Shown here: piece after piece, positions 44,097 through 51,398 of the stretch | Layout: each line of letters opens with the position of its first letter | Numbering within the stretch: position 1 is the first letter of the stretch | Source: Lachnospiraceae bacterium UBA3316 | GTDB lineage: Bacteria > Bacillota > Clostridia > Lachnospirales > Lachnospiraceae | Assembly (NCBI GenBank): GCA_002361955.1 | Contig: DESK01000010.1 | Span: 69,649 to 133,648, forward strand | DNA length: 64,000 nt | Reading direction: 5' to 3' | Position numbers and translations under genes: made by a program | The notes under the pieces: model-generated | Databases searched by the model: none | The model's input: the letters and a program-made list of their open reading frames with translations, nothing else | Told to the model about the DNA's origin: nothing

Positions 44097-45134
44097 ATGA
44101 CACCAGCGGAAAAACTGATAGAGAAGCATAGGCTTACAAAAGAGGAATATATCGCCCTTATAGGTATGGCGGAGGATAAAGATACAAGAGATCTGTTGAG
44201 GACGGAAGCAGTGAGGCTGAGGCAGAAATATTATGGGAATAAGGTTTTTACGCGGGGGCTGATCGAGTTTACCAATTACTGTAAAAATAACTGCTATTAC
44301 TGCGGCATCCGGCGGGACAACAGGAATGTGTCACGCTATCGCCTGACAAAGGAAGAGATCCTTACATGCTGCCGGGAAGGGTACCGTCTGGGGTTTCGAA
44401 CCTTTGTGCTTCAGGGAGGGGAAGATCCTTACTTTACAGATGAACGGACGGTGGAGATCATACGCGCAGTCAAGGAAGCACATTCTGACTGCGCCCTGAC
44501 TCTTTCCATTGGAGAAAAATCTTATGAAAGCTACCGCAGGTACAGAGAGGCCGGAGCAGATCGCTATCTTTTGCGCCATGAGACGGCCAATGAGGCCCAT
44601 TATGGTATGCTGCATCCCACTTCCATGAGTCTCGCGGCGCGGAAGAAGTGCCTTTATGATTTAAAGGCCTTGGGATACCAGGTGGGAGCAGGCTTTATGG
44701 TTGGTTCACCGGGACAGACGGCAGAGACCCTGGCGGATGATCTTGTTTTCTTAGGGGAATTGCAGCCTCAAATGGTGGGCATCGGGCCCTTTCTTCCGCA
44801 TCATGAGACAAGGTTCGCGGACAAGGAGGCGGGAAGCGTGGAACTTACGTTATTTTTGCTTTCTGTGATCCGTATCCTTCTTCCGACGGTACTGCTGCCT
44901 GCGACTACGGCTCTCGGAACGGCCGATCCCAAGGGAAGGGAGAGAGGGATTCTGGCAGGGGCTAACGTCGTTATGCCGAATCTTTCCCCTCTCAGGAACA
45001 GGAAGCAGTATGAGCTTTATGACAATAAGATCTGTACGGGTGATGAGGCTGCGGAGTGCTGCATGTGTTTGGCCGGACGGATGAAGTCCGTGGGGTATCG
45101 GCTGGTGGAAGAGAGAGGGGACGCGCTTTTTTAG
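44097..45134 (+). CDS. hydE: [FeFe]-hydrogenase H-cluster radical SAM maturase HydE
   Basis: 345 residues. Radical-SAM enzyme involved in building the 2Fe subcluster of [FeFe] hydrogenase. The CX3CX2C cluster motif is Cys62-Cys66-Cys69 in FTNYCKNNCYYCGIRRDN, the HydE/PylB form. LQGGEDPYF and LTLSIGEKSYESY are the SAM-binding GGE-type region and HydE-specific stretch; GFMVGSPGQT and VGIGPFLPH follow. ATG follows AGAAGGAGAG. hydF, hydG and the hydrogenase itself are not nearby. Its end overlaps the convergent deacetylase gene by four bases. Confidence 0.92.
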   Translation: MTPAEKLIEKHRLTKEEYIALIGMAEDKDTRDLLRTEAVRLRQKYYGNKVFTRGLIEFTNYCKNNCYYCGIRRDNRNVSRYRLTKEEILTCCREGYRLGFRTFVLQGGEDPYFTDERTVEIIRAVKEAHSDCALTLSIGEKSYESYRRYREAGADRYLLRHETANEAHYGMLHPTSMSLAARKKCLYDLKALGYQVGAGFMVGSPGQTAETLADDLVFLGELQPQMVGIGPFLPHHETRFADKEAGSVELTLFLLSVIRILLPTVLLPATTALGTADPKGRERGILAGANVVMPNLSPLRNRKQYELYDNKICTGDEAAECCMCLAGRMKSVGYRLVEERGDALF

Positions 45135-45958
45135 GCGGAAGGGCCGGGAGAGATCAGCTGATCCAGAGATTTAAAGGTATATCCCATTTCCTCCCATTTT
45201 GTCAGAAGCTCATCGAGAATCTGTCCGTTTGTGCTGGAGGTGTTGTGAAGAAGCACGACGGCTCCCGGATGGATTCGCCCCAGGAGCTTTTGAAAGGCCT
45301 CCTCCCTGGTGGGCTGCTGATCCTGGTACCAGTCTACATAGGCCAGGCTCCAGAAAAAGGTGTGGTATCCCATGGATTTGGCCATGCGCAGGTTCTCCGT
45401 GCTGTATTTCCCCTGGGGAGGCCGATAATACTTGATCATTTCTTTTCCCGTGATTTCTTTATAGAGGGAGGATACGTCCTCCAATTCTTTTGAAAAAGCC
45501 TCTTCCGTAGAAATCCGGGACATATCCGGATGATGGTAGGTGTGGTTTCCCACAATATGGCCTTCGGAAGCCATGCGTTTGATAAGATCCGGACAATCCT
45601 TCACAAAGGTACCCACCACAAAGAAGGCCGCAGGCACATGATGTTTTTTCAGGGCGTCTAGGATAGCAGGGGTGTTTCCGTTTTCATAGCCGCAGTCAAA
45701 GGTGAGATAGATGACCTTCTCCTGGGTGTCTTCCGCATAATAGGCGTTATACTGGGCAAGCTCAGAAAAGGAAGCATTGGCTACAGGGGGCTTCCCTTCC
45801 TCCTGAAAGCTTAATCCCCAATTGTCTGCCTCCTCCCGGATCACGGAACCGGACATGACAGGGCTCAGGCGGCCGGCTGCCAGACGGCCGAAACAGAAGG
45901 CCAGCAAAAAGACCAGGGCAAGCTTTGCCGCCGTTAAAAAAATATTCTTATTCCACAT
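45131..45958 (-). CDS. PdaA-like polysaccharide deacetylase (NodB domain)
   Basis: 275 residues, N-terminal membrane anchor (~8-28) and an extracytoplasmic NodB domain (~80-270). Metal and catalytic motifs: LTFDCGYENGNTPAIL, GNHTYHHPDMS, YYRPPQGKYS, HTFFWSLAYVDWYQDQQP and LLHNTSSTNG. TFDCGYENG and WYQDQQP are typical of the PdaA branch that deacetylates muramic acid in spore or vegetative peptidoglycan. GGAG precedes the ATG. Single gene; convergent with hydE. A spore-cortex role is an inference from the family. Confidence 0.88.
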   Translation of the reverse strand: MWNKNIFLTAAKLALVFLLAFCFGRLAAGRLSPVMSGSVIREEADNWGLSFQEEGKPPVANASFSELAQYNAYYAEDTQEKVIYLTFDCGYENGNTPAILDALKKHHVPAAFFVVGTFVKDCPDLIKRMASEGHIVGNHTYHHPDMSRISTEEAFSKELEDVSSLYKEITGKEMIKYYRPPQGKYSTENLRMAKSMGYHTFFWSLAYVDWYQDQQPTREEAFQKLLGRIHPGAVVLLHNTSSTNGQILDELLTKWEEMGYTFKSLDQLISPGPSA

Positions 45959-46115
45959 GAGAGTCTCCGAGAACTTTTTTTCAGTGTATTCTTATGGAAG
46001 AAGGAATATGTCTGCCAGACTGGACGAAAAAGAAGGTTTGCGGTAAGATAAACGGAGAATCAAAAACCCCGCAGCAAGCAACGGGGAATCAGAGAATGGA
46101 AATAGGAGATATCAT

Positions 46116-46481
46116 ATGAAAGAAACGATGCTGCTTTACCATATTTCCGGCCAGGCCAGGCTGAAAAAAATAAGAACGATCTGTACCTCCCTGCATATTC
46201 GGCCCCGCCTGGTAAAAAGGGAGGAATACCTGCGTCCGATTTTCCAGCTTTTAAGCGGACAGCCCATGGCAGGAGAGCAGGCCTACAGAGGGGCAGAACT
46301 GCCAGGAGAGATGCTGGTGATGGCAGTTCTGCGGGAAAATATAGACGCGGTTCTTGAAAAACTCAGGAAAGAAGGAATACAGATTCCTCTGAAGGCCGTG
46401 GTAACGCCGGACAACGGCTGGTGGAGCTCCCTTGAGCTCTATGAGGAGCTGCAAAGGGAGCATAGGGCCGTCAATCCTTAA
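46116..46481 (+). CDS. DUF3783 family protein
   Basis: 121 residues, soluble. The C-terminal PLKAVVTPDNGWWSSLELYEELQREH matches the conserved end of DUF3783 proteins in Clostridia. The middle contains GEMLVMAVLRENIDAVLEKLRK. AGGAG precedes the ATG. Function is unknown. It overlaps the convergent AraC regulator by 11 bases at their 3' ends. A CCCCG/CGGGG hairpin lies in its leader (46067-46086). Confidence 0.8.
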   Translation: MKETMLLYHISGQARLKKIRTICTSLHIRPRLVKREEYLRPIFQLLSGQPMAGEQAYRGAELPGEMLVMAVLRENIDAVLEKLRKEGIQIPLKAVVTPDNGWWSSLELYEELQREHRAVNP

Positions 46482-47370
46482 AGGTTCCCTCCGAGAGCGC
46501 TTTGATCGAGGAGGCATACTCGGAAGGCGACATGCCTGTGAGTTTTTTGAATTGCCTGGAAAAGTAATGTACGGAAGTATATCCCAGCCGTTCAGCGATC
46601 TGAGAGAAGTTTAAATGTCGTTCCCGGATTAGCTGCTTCGCCATATCGATTTTCATATTTGAAAAATAATTGATAACGCCGCTGTCAGAGCGCTCCCGGA
46701 ACAGCTTTTGAAGCTGGGAACGGCCGATCAGGTTGTCGCGGCAGATATCCTCGATGGAAATATGCTCATACAGGTGATTTTCCAGGTACGCAAGTACGCG
46801 CAGATAGATTTGGGAATCGTTGGCTGTTTTTAAACTCTTTGTGGGCACAGCGTCGGGATTCTCCTGACAGCGCCGGCATACCATGAGAAGAAACTGCTCC
46901 AGATACAGCCGGATCAGCTGTTCTGAGGCAAAGGGAGATGGCACGGCGCGTTCCAGCTTCTGCAGGTAGGGATCATCCAGAGGAGTGGAAAAGCATTTTT
47001 TTGCTTCCGTAATAATCTGCGCCAAAAGGCTTCGCTCAGAATCCGTGAGAGTCAGAATTTTGTCGCGGAAAAAATCCATAGCGGGTGATGTGCAGTCAAA
47101 AGACATCACCACGAGATTCGGCGCAGTTTTTCCGTTTGCTCTCAGCATATGAAACTCATTTGGCTTGTGAAAGATGATCTGCCCTTTCTGCAGCGTGTGG
47201 GACTGGTGGTCAGCGGTGACCTCCACCTCGCCCTTATCCACACAGCAAAATTCCCAAAAATTGTGGGATTCTCCTTCAAAGAAGAAATCGCTCATGTACT
47301 CAAAGTAATGGATAGATACAATCTTTTCAATAATAATATCGTTCCGTAAAATCGTGCTTACATAGGCCAT
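46471..47370 (-). CDS. AraC-family transcriptional regulator with cupin sensor domain
   Basis: 299 residues from ATG 47370, which has GAGGT 8 bases upstream; 20 extra codons of the longer frame are excluded. N-terminal cupin-like domain (~20-110; HNFWEFCCVDKGEVEVTADH, LQKGQIIFHKPNEFH) should bind a small ligand; C-terminal double helix-turn-helix (~195-295) contains ISIEDICRDNLIGRSQLQKLF and IAERLGYTSVHYFSRQFKKLTGMSPSEYA. Such regulators usually control sugar or glycan genes. Neither neighbour is such a gene; the large glycosidases at 51-56 kb and 29-40 kb are possible distant targets, but nothing shows it. Confidence 0.9.
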   Translation of the reverse strand: MAYVSTILRNDIIIEKIVSIHYFEYMSDFFFEGESHNFWEFCCVDKGEVEVTADHQSHTLQKGQIIFHKPNEFHMLRANGKTAPNLVVMSFDCTSPAMDFFRDKILTLTDSERSLLAQIITEAKKCFSTPLDDPYLQKLERAVPSPFASEQLIRLYLEQFLLMVCRRCQENPDAVPTKSLKTANDSQIYLRVLAYLENHLYEHISIEDICRDNLIGRSQLQKLFRERSDSGVINYFSNMKIDMAKQLIRERHLNFSQIAERLGYTSVHYFSRQFKKLTGMSPSEYASSIKALSEGTFKD

Positions 47371-47418
47371 AAGAATTACCTCAAATATTTCATTTGTACA
47401 ATAGTGTATGATTCTTAT

Positions 47419-47447
47419 ATTATAATGCAAAATGGATAATAAAGCAA
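47419..47447 (-). promoter_or_regulatory. Promoter of the AraC-family regulator
   Basis: On the minus strand TTGCTT (47447-47442), 17-base spacer, consensus TATAAT (47424-47419). Leader of about 40 bases. Confidence 0.75.
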
Positions 47448-47511
47448 TAGTGCAAAGCAGAGCAAATTATGCAGAGTTTTAAAAAAGTTTTAAAAAATAT
47501 AAAAAAAGTAC

Positions 47512-47539
47512 TTGCATAATATAAAAAAAGTGTTATAAT
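47512..47539 (+). promoter_or_regulatory. Promoter of tRNA-Thr
   Basis: TTGCAT (47512-47517), 16-base A-rich spacer, consensus TATAAT (47534-47539), preceded by A-tracts. The tRNA begins 35 bases later. Confidence 0.75.
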
Positions 47540-47573
47540 AATCTAGTCGGCAGTCAGAAATACTGCAAGGCAA

Positions 47574-47646
47574 GCTGGAATAGCTCAGTCGGTAGAGCAC
47601 TTCACTCGTAATGAAGGGGTCGAGAGTTCAAGTCTCTTTTCCAGCT
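47574..47646 (+). tRNA. tRNA-Thr (anticodon CGT)
   Basis: A 73-base cloverleaf: acceptor GCTGGAA/TTCCAGC, D stem GCTC/GAGC, anticodon stem CTTCA/TGAAG with loop CTCGTAA (anticodon CGT at 47607-47609, reads ACG), variable GGGTC, T stem GAGAG/CTCTT with TTCAAGT loop. 3' CCA is not encoded. Followed at once by a terminator. Confidence 0.95.
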
Positions 47647-47652
47647 TTACTT

Positions 47653-47700
47653 AAAAAGTACCGGAAACCTAGGTTTTATAAGGGTTTTCGGTACTTTTTT
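47653..47700 (+). terminator. Terminator of tRNA-Thr
   Basis: AAAAAGTACCG with GGAAACC, 12-base loop, GGGTTTTC and CGGTACTTTTT form a long stem with one G-T pair, ending in TTTTTT. Confidence 0.88.
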
Positions 47701-47829
47701 GTTGCCGGGACACTGGTTTTGTAACTGGCTGAAACAGCCTGAAATTCACTCAAAAAGTAGTCAAAATGTAGTCACTGCTTTCCGGCTGGACAGGTTAAGG
47801 ATCTAAGATAATAAAGAAATAGCAGTCAA
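47701..47829 (+). other. Non-coding stretch between tRNA-Thr and the hicAB remnant
   Basis: No coding frame with a start signal. Contains AAAAAGTAGTCAAAATGTAG and a CTGG-rich patch. A second copy of the tRNA 3' end, which would mark an attachment site, was not found in the window. Confidence 0.4.
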
Positions 47830-47858
47830 TTGACATACGTATGAATACGTGATGCAAT
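47830..47858 (+). promoter_or_regulatory. hicAB promoter with embedded operator
   Basis: TTGACA (47830-47835), 17-base spacer, TGCAAT (47853-47858). The spacer contains the perfect dyad ACGTAT-ga-ATACGT (47837-47850), the expected place for HicB autorepression. Confidence 0.65.
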
Positions 47859-47888
47859 AGAGCAATGATAAGGAAAGGAGATACAGAA

Positions 47889-48060
47889 ATGCCAATGAGT
47901 CCAAGGGAGATGCTAAAGCTCCTGAAGAAATAGGACAAAACGGGTCACATGTCAAGCTGAAAAATCTTGAAACCGGAAGAACGGTAATTGTTCCTTATCA
48001 CTCCAAAGATTAAAAAAAGGAATGGAGCAAGCAATACTGAAACAGGCGGGGCTGAAGTAA
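47889..48060 (+). pseudogene. hicA: Broken hicA toxin gene
   Basis: Three pieces in three frames reconstruct a HicA mRNA interferase. MPMSPREMLKLLKK, then a stop, from ATG 47889 with AGGAG upstream; next, from 47936, QNGSHVKLKNLETGRTVIVP and YHSKD, ending in a stop; then, after a one-base loss in an A7 run, KKGMEQAILKQAGLK to 48060. The usual seven or so residues between LLKK and QNGSH are missing, so there is a small deletion as well as two frame changes. HicA binds and cleaves mRNA through its dsRBD-like fold with the GSH His; no active toxin can be made. It lies 30 bases before intact hicB. Confidence 0.88.
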
Positions 48061-48090
48061 GCCTTGGCCTACAGGATGGAGGTATCAAGT

Positions 48091-48486
48091 ATGAATAAAT
48101 TATTTTATCCGGCAGTATTTCACAAAGCAGAAGAGGGGGGCTTTTGGGTGACATTTCCGGATATCCCAGAGTGCATGACGCAGGGTGAGGATATGCAGCA
48201 GGCATATGAGATGGCAGTGGAAGCATTGGGACTTTCCATTACTACCATGGAGGAAGAAGGGGAGGAGCTTCCCAAAGCGTCCGCACCAGACATGGTTCTA
48301 ACAGAAGAGGGGAGCTTTTTAGTAGTTGTGGAGTTCGATCTAATGGAATACCGAAGGAGGAACTGTTCGCGTGCGGTTAAAAAGACACTCAGCATTCCGG
48401 AGTGGCTGAATGAAGCGGCGATTCGGAAGAATATTATTTTTTTTCAGGTGTTGCAGGAAGCTCTGCTGCAGAAAGTGAATATGTAA
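48091..48486 (+). CDS. hicB: HicB-family antitoxin
   Basis: 131 residues from ATG 48091 (GGAGG 8 bases upstream). N-terminal HicB fold: YPAVFHKAEEGGFWVTFPDI, then PECMTQGEDMQQAYEMAVEAL, a partial RNase-H-like domain that shields HicA. The C-terminal part (VKKTLSIPEWLNEAAIRKNI and on) looks like a DNA-binding ribbon-helix-helix. Because hicA is destroyed, this is an orphan antitoxin, possibly kept as an autorepressor or as protection against related toxins. The stop is followed directly by repeat copy B. Confidence 0.9.
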   Translation: MNKLFYPAVFHKAEEGGFWVTFPDIPECMTQGEDMQQAYEMAVEALGLSITTMEEEGEELPKASAPDMVLTEEGSFLVVVEFDLMEYRRRNCSRAVKKTLSIPEWLNEAAIRKNIIFFQVLQEALLQKVNM

Positions 48487-48540
48487 GCGGAGAGCAGATA
48501 ATTTAGATGGATTTGTGAATGTTACCGTGAGACCAGTCAG
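48484..48540 (+). repeat. Dispersed intergenic repeat, copy B
   Basis: Starts at the hicB stop: AAGCGGAGAGCAGATAATTT then AGATGGATTTGTGAA. Related to 16776-16834 (about 31 of 35 positions). Similarity fades after ~40 bases. Confidence 0.55.
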
Positions 48541-48606
48541 AAATGACCGGTGGTATTTTTGCCCCATTTTAGAAAATGTGTGACACCGCACGGAAAGGAG
48601 GCTTCT

Positions 48607-48741
48607 ATGAAATACAGGAAGAAACCAGTAGTGGTAGAGGCGTTCCAGCTGACGGGCGATCCAGAGATGGCCCCGCCCAAGTGGCTCACCCAGGCCAGAA
48701 TGGAAATGCCTGGATTTTGTCGTCTGCTTATTTTTATTTAA
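48607..48741 (+). pseudogene. Truncated phage-type gene (MKYRKKPVVVEAFQ family)
   Basis: 44 codons from ATG 48607 with AGGAGG upstream. The N-terminus MKYRKKPVVVEAFQLTGDP is the familiar start of a small phage protein of unknown function; the frame then runs PPKWLTQARMEMPGFC and stops, far short of the usual ~100 residues. With the broken hicA it marks the 47.7-48.8 kb patch as a decayed mobile or prophage remnant. Confidence 0.65.
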
Positions 48742-48749
48742 ATGGGGAA

Positions 48750-48778
48750 TTGTACATCAGCAAAAGATCAGATATAAT
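48750..48778 (+). promoter_or_regulatory. Promoter of mscL
   Basis: TTGTAC (48750-48755), 17-base spacer, consensus TATAAT (48773-48778). Confidence 0.75.
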
Positions 48779-48851
48779 GACAGAGGAATTGATATAACCG
48801 TGAAGAGTTATGAATTTGTGCCGAAAATACGAAAGAGAAAGGATGATGAAG

Positions 48852-49277
48852 GTGAAGAAATTTCTGGAGGAATTTAAGAAGTTTATCAGCAGAGGAAATG
48901 TGATGGACATGGCGGTTGGCGTGATCATAGGAGGCGCTTTTACCGGAATCGTATCATCCCTGGTGGATGATATCATTTCGCCGCTTTTGGGATTGTTCGG
49001 CGGGGCCAATTTTGACAGCCTGAGTGTGACGCTGCTGGGAGAAGTCACTTTAAACTACGGCAGGTTTATCACCGCAGTGATCAACTTTTTGATCATGGCC
49101 CTTGTGATTTTCTGTATCGTGAAGCTGATCAATGGAATGTCGGCAAAGATCCAGCGCAAAAAAGAGGAGATTCCCGCGGTGCCCACTATGAAGATTTGTC
49201 CTTACTGTAAAAGTGAGATAGCTATTGACGCGGTGAGATGTCCGCACTGTACCTCTGTCTTAGAAGAAAAGGAATGA
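48852..49277 (+). CDS. mscL: Large-conductance mechanosensitive channel MscL with C-terminal zinc ribbon
   Basis: 141 residues from GTG 48852. In-frame ATGs at 48843 and 48846 are too close to AAAGG (48838-48842), and the GTG start gives the usual MKKFLEEFKKFISRGNVMDM. Pore helix TM1 is DMAVGVIIGGAFTGIVSSLV; TM2 is FITAVINFLIMALVIFCIVKL. The cytoplasmic tail after IQRKKEE carries CPYC and CPHC in KICPYCKSEIAIDAVRCPHC, a zinc-ribbon-like pair. MscL opens on membrane tension to release solutes during hypo-osmotic shock. Confidence 0.93.
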   Translation: MKKFLEEFKKFISRGNVMDMAVGVIIGGAFTGIVSSLVDDIISPLLGLFGGANFDSLSVTLLGEVTLNYGRFITAVINFLIMALVIFCIVKLINGMSAKIQRKKEEIPAVPTMKICPYCKSEIAIDAVRCPHCTSVLEEKE

Positions 49278-49348
49278 TTGCATATTTACAAGATTTTTGA
49301 AGTATGGTATCCTTAATCTGCCAATTCAGAACATATGGAGGTAGAGTC

Positions 49349-49798
49349 ATGAGGATAGCGATTGGAAACGATCATGCGGCGGTGGAGATGAAGATGGAAA
49401 TCGCCTCATATTTGAAGGAGAAGGGGCATGAGCTGATTAATGTGGGCGTGGACACAAAGGAGAGCTGCAATTATGCCGAGTACGGTGAAAAGGTTGCGGA
49501 GCTGGTAGCTTCAGGGCAGGCGGACTGCGGAATTTTGATCTGCGGGACAGGGGTCGGTATTTCGATAGCGGCTAATAAGGTAAACGGCATTCGTGCCTGT
49601 GCCTGCAGCGATCCGCTGACAGCGCGGCTTTCGAAACAGCATAATAACAGCAATGTTCTCGCCTTCGGAGCGCGTATTATCGGCATAGAGACGGCGAAAA
49701 TGATTGTAGACTGCTGGCTTGAGGCGGAATATGAGGGCGGCAGGCACGAGAAGCGCATCGGATATTTTACGGAAATAGAGAATAAGCAAAAAAGGTAG
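49349..49798 (+). CDS. rpiB: Ribose 5-phosphate isomerase B
   Basis: 149 residues from ATG 49349 after GGAGG. Interconverts ribose and ribulose 5-phosphates. RIAIGNDHAAVEMKMEIASYL, CNYAEYGEKVAELV, GILICGTGVGISIAANKVNG with the active-site Cys, and HNNSNVLAFGARIIG match RpiB/LacAB. RpiB rather than LacA/B is preferred because only one subunit gene is present and no lac genes are near; allose-phosphate isomerase activity is also possible. Confidence 0.93.
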   Translation: MRIAIGNDHAAVEMKMEIASYLKEKGHELINVGVDTKESCNYAEYGEKVAELVASGQADCGILICGTGVGISIAANKVNGIRACACSDPLTARLSKQHNNSNVLAFGARIIGIETAKMIVDCWLEAEYEGGRHEKRIGYFTEIENKQKR

Positions 49799-49840
49799 TT
49801 GTTCAGCCGCAAGCTGAATGGCAGTGGGAAACAGAGATTT

Positions 49841-49886
49841 CAGGGCAGTCGGATCATGGGAAGGCTGCCCTGTTTTCGACTTTTTT
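49841..49886 (+). terminator. Terminator after rpiB
   Basis: CAGGGCAG (49841-49848) / CTGCCCTG (49865-49872), 16-base loop, then TTTTCGACTTTTTT. Confidence 0.8.
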
Positions 49887-49887
49887 G

Positions 49888-49916
49888 TTCACAAGGATGG
49901 GAAACTATGTTAAAAT
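49888..49916 (+). promoter_or_regulatory. Promoter of the SH3-domain protein gene
   Basis: TTCACA (49888-49893), 17-base spacer, TAAAAT (49911-49916), with TG one base upstream of the -10. Confidence 0.65.
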
Positions 49917-49951
49917 AGAGAGAGTAACTAAAAAGTGAAAGGAGATACGGG

Positions 49952-50503
49952 ATGAATGACTTTAAAGAATGGCTATCGGATAATCTAAGATATTTCCTTC
50001 TGGCGTTTATCATTATTTTGATTATAGGTGCCGCAATCCTTGGAATCAGTATTTATTCGAAGGTGGTCAGGGGCGGAGGAAGCCAGAAAGAGCCGACAAA
50101 GCAGACGGAAGCTGTGAAGGAGCCGGGGAAAGAGACGGAGAGCGCGAAGAAAACAGATACAGAGAGTGCAAAAGAGACAGAACCCCAGACAAAGAAGGAG
50201 ACAGAGCCTCTGACGGAGTCGGAGCAGGAGACGCAGCCCCAGACGGAAGCGCCCACGGAGCCGGTGACGGAGGCGCCTACAGAGCCGCCAACGGAAGCGC
50301 CCGCGGAGCCGGAGACAGAACCCCAGCCGGTCTATCTGACCATGCAGGGAAGCTGCTACTTAAGGGCTGAGCCAAGCACGGAATCGGAGATTCTGGGTAC
50401 CTACTGGGTGGGAACTACGGTAGAGTTTCTGGAGGATGTAGGCGGATGGTATAAAGTGCGTGTAGATGGCATGACGGGTTATATGGGAGCCAGATTCTTT
50501 TGA
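49952..50503 (+). CDS. Membrane-anchored SH3b-domain protein
   Basis: 183 residues. One membrane helix (~13-35: YFLLAFIIILIIGAAILGIS) with N-terminus inside, then an extended Thr/Glu/Pro/Lys-rich linker (~45-127) with TEAPTEP repeats, and a bacterial SH3 domain at the end (~130-183: GSCYLRAEPSTESEILGTYW... VDGMTGYMGARFF). SH3b domains bind peptidoglycan peptides, so the protein probably spans the wall from the membrane. AGGAG precedes the ATG. No enzyme domain. Confidence 0.85.
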   Translation: MNDFKEWLSDNLRYFLLAFIIILIIGAAILGISIYSKVVRGGGSQKEPTKQTEAVKEPGKETESAKKTDTESAKETEPQTKKETEPLTESEQETQPQTEAPTEPVTEAPTEPPTEAPAEPETEPQPVYLTMQGSCYLRAEPSTESEILGTYWVGTTVEFLEDVGGWYKVRVDGMTGYMGARFF

Positions 50504-50616
50504 CGCTGTGTTTGCCTTATAGAAGGAACAGTATGGCATTTGCCGTTTGAACATTTATGGGATACGGGTCTGAGAAGCGCAGGCTGCCGGTCATCCAAGG
50601 ATAAGGAGATATAGAA

Positions 50617-51252
50617 ATGACAAAAAAGCAGAGGGCGCTGGAAGTGATCGAGCGGCTGAAAAAAGAATATCCCGACGCAGGGTGTACTCTGGACTATGAC
50701 GAGGCATGGAAGCTTCTTGTCAGTGTCCGTCTGGCGGCCCAGTGTACAGACGCCAGGGTCAATGTGGTGGTGGAAAAGCTCTATGAGAAATATCCCGACG
50801 TGGAAGCTCTGGCATCGGCTCCGGTGGAGGCCATAGAGGAGATCGTGCGCCCCTGTGGCCTGGGAAAGAGCAAGGCAAGGGATATCAGCGCCTGTATGAA
50901 GATTCTGCGGGATCAGTACGGCGGAAAGATCCCCAAAGATTTTGACGCCCTTTTAAAACTGCCGGGCGTGGGCAGAAAGAGCGCGAACCTCATCATGGGC
51001 GATGTGTTCGGGGAACCGGCCATCGTCACGGATACCCACTGTATCCGGCTGACGAACCGGATCGGCCTGGTGGATCAGCTAAAGGAGCCCAAGAAGGTGG
51101 AGATGGCTCTTTGGAAGATCATTCCGCCGGAGGAGGGCAGCGATTTTTGCCATCGTCTGGTGTACCATGGCAGGGATGTATGTACAGCCAGAACGAAGCC
51201 CTTTTGTGACAGATGCTGCCTGGAGGATATCTGTAAAAAAGTAGGAATATAG
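50617..51252 (+). CDS. nth: Endonuclease III (DNA glycosylase/AP lyase)
   Basis: 211 residues. Removes oxidised pyrimidines in base excision repair. The helix-hairpin-helix is LPGVGRKSANLIMGD with catalytic Lys, followed by catalytic Asp in IVTDTHCIRL. The C-terminal 4Fe4S motif reads CTARTKPFCDRCCLEDIC: seven residues, not the usual six, between the first two cysteines, then X2 and X5. AAGGAG precedes the ATG. Ends at a long terminator. Confidence 0.95.
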   Translation: MTKKQRALEVIERLKKEYPDAGCTLDYDEAWKLLVSVRLAAQCTDARVNVVVEKLYEKYPDVEALASAPVEAIEEIVRPCGLGKSKARDISACMKILRDQYGGKIPKDFDALLKLPGVGRKSANLIMGDVFGEPAIVTDTHCIRLTNRIGLVDQLKEPKKVEMALWKIIPPEEGSDFCHRLVYHGRDVCTARTKPFCDRCCLEDICKKVGI

Positions 51253-51308
51253 GCAAAGGACGGGACAAAAGTATATTTGCACTTTTGCCCTTTCTTTTGC
51301 CTTTTTTT
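51252..51308 (+). terminator. Terminator after nth
   Basis: GGCAAA pairs with TTTGCC and GGG-a-CAAAAGT with ACTTTTG-CCC around an ATATTTGC loop, then TTTTTTT. The stem begins within the nth stop codon. Confidence 0.85.
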
Positions 51309-51398
51309 ATTTTTAGTATGGTTATTTTAACTGAAAGGTGGTAGAATTTAAACATAGCTTTGTGTGCTTTCTATAAAGCCAAGAAAAGGAGGAATCAT

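Noticed and set aside
47647..48800. Direct repeat of the tRNA-Thr 3' end as an attachment site
   Set aside because: No second copy of the TTTTCCAGC-containing tRNA end was found downstream by eye.
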